From contig NZ_CP089985.1 of the NCBI RefSeq assembly GCF_021390155.1, forward strand, positions 1,313,001 through 1,377,000: a DNA stretch of 64,000 bases. Reading direction: 5' to 3'. The position numbers and the translations under genes were made by a program. How positions within the stretch are numbered: the stretch's first letter is position 1; every line of letters starts with the position of its first letter. Below the pieces are notes generated by a model. The model worked only from the letters and a program-made list of their open reading frames with translations, ran no database searches and was not told the origin of the DNA. Origin of the DNA: Pseudomonas sp. HN11 (GTDB taxonomy: Bacteria; Pseudomonadota; Gammaproteobacteria; Pseudomonadales; Pseudomonadaceae). This document shows, in pieces, positions 58,019-64,000 of this stretch.

Positions 58019-58037
58019 CCACGTATAAGAGATCACT

Positions 58038-61559
<3,522 letters not shown>

Positions 61560-61697
61560 CGGTCAGGTAGCCCTGCATAGCCTGATCTCGACTGAACATT
61601 TAATCTCGACCTAAACGCGCCTCTCCCTTAAGGTAGGGCGCGAATAGACAACCGGCTGGCCAGGCACTCCCTGGCCGTCGACCCAAGACGGACGCTT

Positions 61698-62645
61698 ATG
61701 AACCCGAATTTTCTTGATTTCGAACAGCCGATCGCTGACCTGCAAGCCAAGATCGAAGAACTGCGCCTGGTCGGCAATGACAATTCGCTGAATATCGGCG
61801 ATGAGATCGCTCGCCTGCAAGACAAGAGCAGCACGCTCACCGAAGACATCTTCGGCAAGCTGACCAGCTGGCAGATCGCGCGCCTGGCCCGCCACCCGCG
61901 CCGTCCGTACACCCTGGACTACATTCAGCACATTTTCACTGAGTTCGACGAACTGCACGGCGACCGCCATTTCTCCGACGACGCGGCCATCGTGGGCGGT
62001 ATCGCTCGCCTGGACGACCAGCCGGTAATGGTGATCGGTCACCAGAAAGGCCGTGAAGTGCGCGAGAAAGTGCGTCGCAACTTCGGCATGCCGCGTCCTG
62101 AAGGCTACCGCAAGGCTTGCCGCCTGATGGAAATGGCCGAGCGCTTCAAGATGCCGATCCTGACGTTCATCGACACCCCGGGTGCTTACCCAGGTATTGA
62201 CGCAGAAGAGCGCAACCAGAGCGAGGCGATCGCCTGGAATCTGCGCGTCATGGCCCGCCTGAAAACCCCGATCATTGCCACTGTGATTGGTGAAGGTGGT
62301 TCCGGCGGCGCTCTGGCCATCGGCGTCTGCGACCAGCTGAACATGCTGCAATACTCGACCTACGCGGTGATTTCGCCGGAAGGTTGCGCTTCGATCCTGT
62401 GGAAAACCGCCGAAAAAGCGCCGGACGCTGCCGAAGCCATGGGTATCACCGCCGATCGCCTCAAAGGCCTGGGTATCGTCGACAAAGTGATCGCGGAGCC
62501 ATTGGGCGGCGCCCATCGCGACCCGGCTGCCGCTGCTGCGACCATCCGCGCTGAACTGGGCTCGCAACTGGCGATGCTCAAGAAGCTCGATAACGAAGCG
62601 CTGCTGGCCCGTCGTTATGAGCGTCTGATGAGCTACGGTCTGTAA
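61698..62645 (+). CDS. accA: Acetyl-CoA carboxylase carboxyltransferase alpha
   Basis: 315 residues. With AccD transfers carboxyl from biotin to acetyl-CoA. N-terminal [20 protein letters not shown], then [39 protein letters not shown] and [18 protein letters not shown] 61698. A REP pair follows the stop. Confidence 0.98.
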   Translation: MNPNFLDFEQPIADLQAKIEELRLVGNDNSLNIGDEIARLQDKSSTLTEDIFGKLTSWQIARLARHPRRPYTLDYIQHIFTEFDELHGDRHFSDDAAIVGGIARLDDQPVMVIGHQKGREVREKVRRNFGMPRPEGYRKACRLMEMAERFKMPILTFIDTPGAYPGIDAEERNQSEAIAWNLRVMARLKTPIIATVIGEGGSGGALAIGVCDQLNMLQYSTYAVISPEGCASILWKTAEKAPDAAEAMGITADRLKGLGIVDKVIAEPLGGAHRDPAAAAATIRAELGSQLAMLKKLDNEALLARRYERLMSYGL

Positions 62646-62660
62646 GGCTACGCAGGATTA

Positions 62661-62755
62661 AATGTGGGGGCGGGCTTGCTCGCGAAGGCAGAGTGTCAGT
62701 CACTGAAGAGGTTGACCAATACACCGCCTTCGCGAGCAAGCCCGCTGCCACATTT
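62661..62755. repeat. REP pair (BIME-like inverted repeat)
   Basis: Left arm from 62661 (GGGCTTGCTCGCGAAGGC core) and right arm 62726-62755 (GCCTTCGCGAGCAAGCCCG core), about 36 bases between. Same family as 3561-3654; placed between accA and tilS. Confidence 0.85.
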
Positions 62756-62804
62756 GCCTTGTGTATGCTGAGTTATTGCATTCCAGAGAGTGGCGGTACT
62801 TTCC

Positions 62805-64000
62805 ATGAAGCCTTCCTTAGCCGCCAAGCTCCTGCACGTTCTGTCACCCTGGCGCAATGCTCCGGCCTGGCACGTCGCATTCTCGGGTGGACTTGATTCC
62901 ACCGTCCTGCTGCATCTCCTGGCCAGTCTGGCCAATACCGACACCCTACCGCCCATCAGCGCTGTCCATGTTCATCATGGCTTGCAAGCTGCCGCTGATG
63001 CGTGGCCCGCTCACTGTCAGTCGATTTGCGACGATCTGGGTGTTTCCCTGCGCGTTAAGCGCGTCCAGGTACACCCCGGCGCCAGTCTTGAGCGTGCTGC
63101 CCGCGAGGCGCGTTACCAGGCGTTTATCGAGGTGACCGGTGCAGGAGAGGTGCTACTGACGGGTCAGCATCGCGACGATCAGGCGGAAACCCTGTTGTTC
63201 CGCCTCCTGCGTGGGGCGGGGGTGCGGGGGGGGGCGGGAATGCCAGCACAGCGCCCATTGGCGACTGGCTACCTTGTGCGGCCTTTGTTGGATATCTCGC
63301 GGGCAGAGTTGGAAGCCTATGCCGGGGTGCATCAGCTCAACTGGATCGAGGATCCTTCCAACGCGGACTCGCAATTCTCCCGAAATTACCTGCGTCACCG
63401 CGTGCTTCCGATACTGGCGGAGCGTTGGCCCCAGGCAGCCTCGAGCCTGGCGCGCGCCGCCGAACACCTGAGTGAAGCCCAGGGCCTGCTGGATGAGCTG
63501 GCGCGGCAGGATCTGCAAGCGGCCGATCAACCTTCGCCGTTTCCCTGGTTGCACTTGCCTTCGTTGGTGCTTACGCCGCTGCGCGAGCTCTCCGATGCCC
63601 GTCAGCGCAATGCCCTGCGCCACTGGCTAACCCCTCTGACCCGGTTACCTGCCAGCGACCACTGGGCCAGCTGGTTATCCCTACGGGATGCCAAAGGCGA
63701 CGCACGGCCTTTGTGGCGACTGGCGGACGGTGATCTACACCGCAGCGGTGAGCGCATCTGGTGGTTGCCCTCCACTTGGTCGGAATTTTCCGACATGTCG
63801 GTGAGCTGGCCCGATCCGCAAAACCCACTAGAGTTACCCGGCAATGGCCAGGTGAAACTGGCGGGCAAGGTGCCTGGAGGTCCATTGGCGATCCGCTACC
63901 GCCGGGGCGGTGAAATTGTTGAGGTGTCCGGTCGAGGCCGGCGCGACTTGAAGCGCCTGCTTAACGAAAGTGGCCTGCCGGGTTGCGTCCGTGGCAGATT
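62805..64000 (+). CDS. tilS: tRNA(Ile)-lysidine synthetase (3' end outside window)
   Basis: At least 398 residues, open to the window end. Makes lysidine at C34 of tRNA-Ile(CAU). ATP-PPase P-loop AFSGGLDSTVLLHLLAS at about residue 26, VHVHHGLQAAADAW, TGQHRDDQAETLLFRLLRGA (HxxDDQxET). C-terminal tRNA-binding part present to GRGRRDLKRLLNESGLPG. A run of nine G at 63226-63234 codes for RGGAG where relatives have a hydrophobic residue after RG; the frame stays open. Confidence 0.95.
   Translation, partial: MKPSLAAKLLHVLSPWRNAPAWHVAFSGGLDSTVLLHLLASLANTDTLPPISAVHVHHGLQAAADAWPAHCQSICDDLGVSLRVKRVQVHPGASLERAAREARYQAFIEVTGAGEVLLTGQHRDDQAETLLFRLLRGAGVRGGAGMPAQRPLATGYLVRPLLDISRAELEAYAGVHQLNWIEDPSNADSQFSRNYLRHRVLPILAERWPQAASSLARAAEHLSEAQGLLDELARQDLQAADQPSPFPWLHLPSLVLTPLRELSDARQRNALRHWLTPLTRLPASDHWASWLSLRDAKGDARPLWRLADGDLHRSGERIWWLPSTWSEFSDMSVSWPDPQNPLELPGNGQVKLAGKVPGGPLAIRYRRGGEIVEVSGRGRRDLKRLLNESGLPGCVRGR

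Overview
The window comes from a Pseudomonas of the fluorescens group. GC is high throughout. Gene order follows a run I recall from P. aeruginosa PAO1, from lysS (PA3700) down to tilS (PA3638). The intergenic REP hairpins, with a GGGCTTGCTCGCGAA core, are those typical of fluorescens-group genomes. Species assignment and PAO1 locus numbers are from memory, not a database search. No rRNA, tRNA, CRISPR array, prophage or intact insertion sequence was seen.

Layout. 0-8 kb: the 3' end of lysS, a TetR regulator with a lipoprotein, a QEGLA-family putative metallopeptidase gene broken by one missing G, and an alpha/beta hydrolase lipoprotein with a small membrane protein. Next comes a tandemly duplicated accessory patch (4.6-6.1 kb), then the lptF-type OmpA lipoprotein operon. 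8-16.8 kb: ppc, adk, tsaB, a DUF72 protein, a PEP-mutase-family enzyme, an extensin-like protein, a repeat-containing unknown protein and rsmJ. 16.8-22.4 kb: a mexL-mexJK type efflux locus with a clear operator palindrome, plus a LysE-family exporter. 22.5-26.5 kb: a small His-rich protein, a DUF4197 protein, a YbaY lipoprotein and plsB. 26.7-32.1 kb: a cold-shock gene and a block (unknown, rlmA, dapE, ndvB) that in PAO1 lies elsewhere (PA1159-PA1163). 32.3-36.3 kb: tcdA, csdE, csdA, dapD and an ArsC-like reductase. 36.5-42.9 kb: a CPA1 antiporter and the map-glnD-dapC operon.

43.3-64 kb is the conserved translation and envelope run: rpsB-tsf, pyrH-frr-uppS-cdsA-dxr-rseP-bamA-skp-lpxD-fabZ-lpxA-lpxB-rnhB-dnaE, accA, and a truncated tilS. 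It links ribosome supply, undecaprenyl and isoprenoid precursors, phospholipid and lipid A synthesis, outer-membrane protein assembly and replication. Three lysine/diaminopimelate genes (dapE, dapD, dapC) are spread over 28-39 kb.

The most unusual part is 4.6-6.1 kb. Two copies of a promoter with the HrpL-type (type III secretion ECF sigma) consensus GGAACC-N15-CCACNNA each drive a different small gene. The flanks are tandem duplicates: a membrane-protein gene, intact then decayed, and the lptF 3' end, relic then intact. They are joined at a 6-bp GCTGAT microhomology. The second small protein has an N-terminus that fits known rules for type III secreted proteins. I read this as an orphan, duplicated, HrpL-controlled cassette with non-homologous cargo genes.
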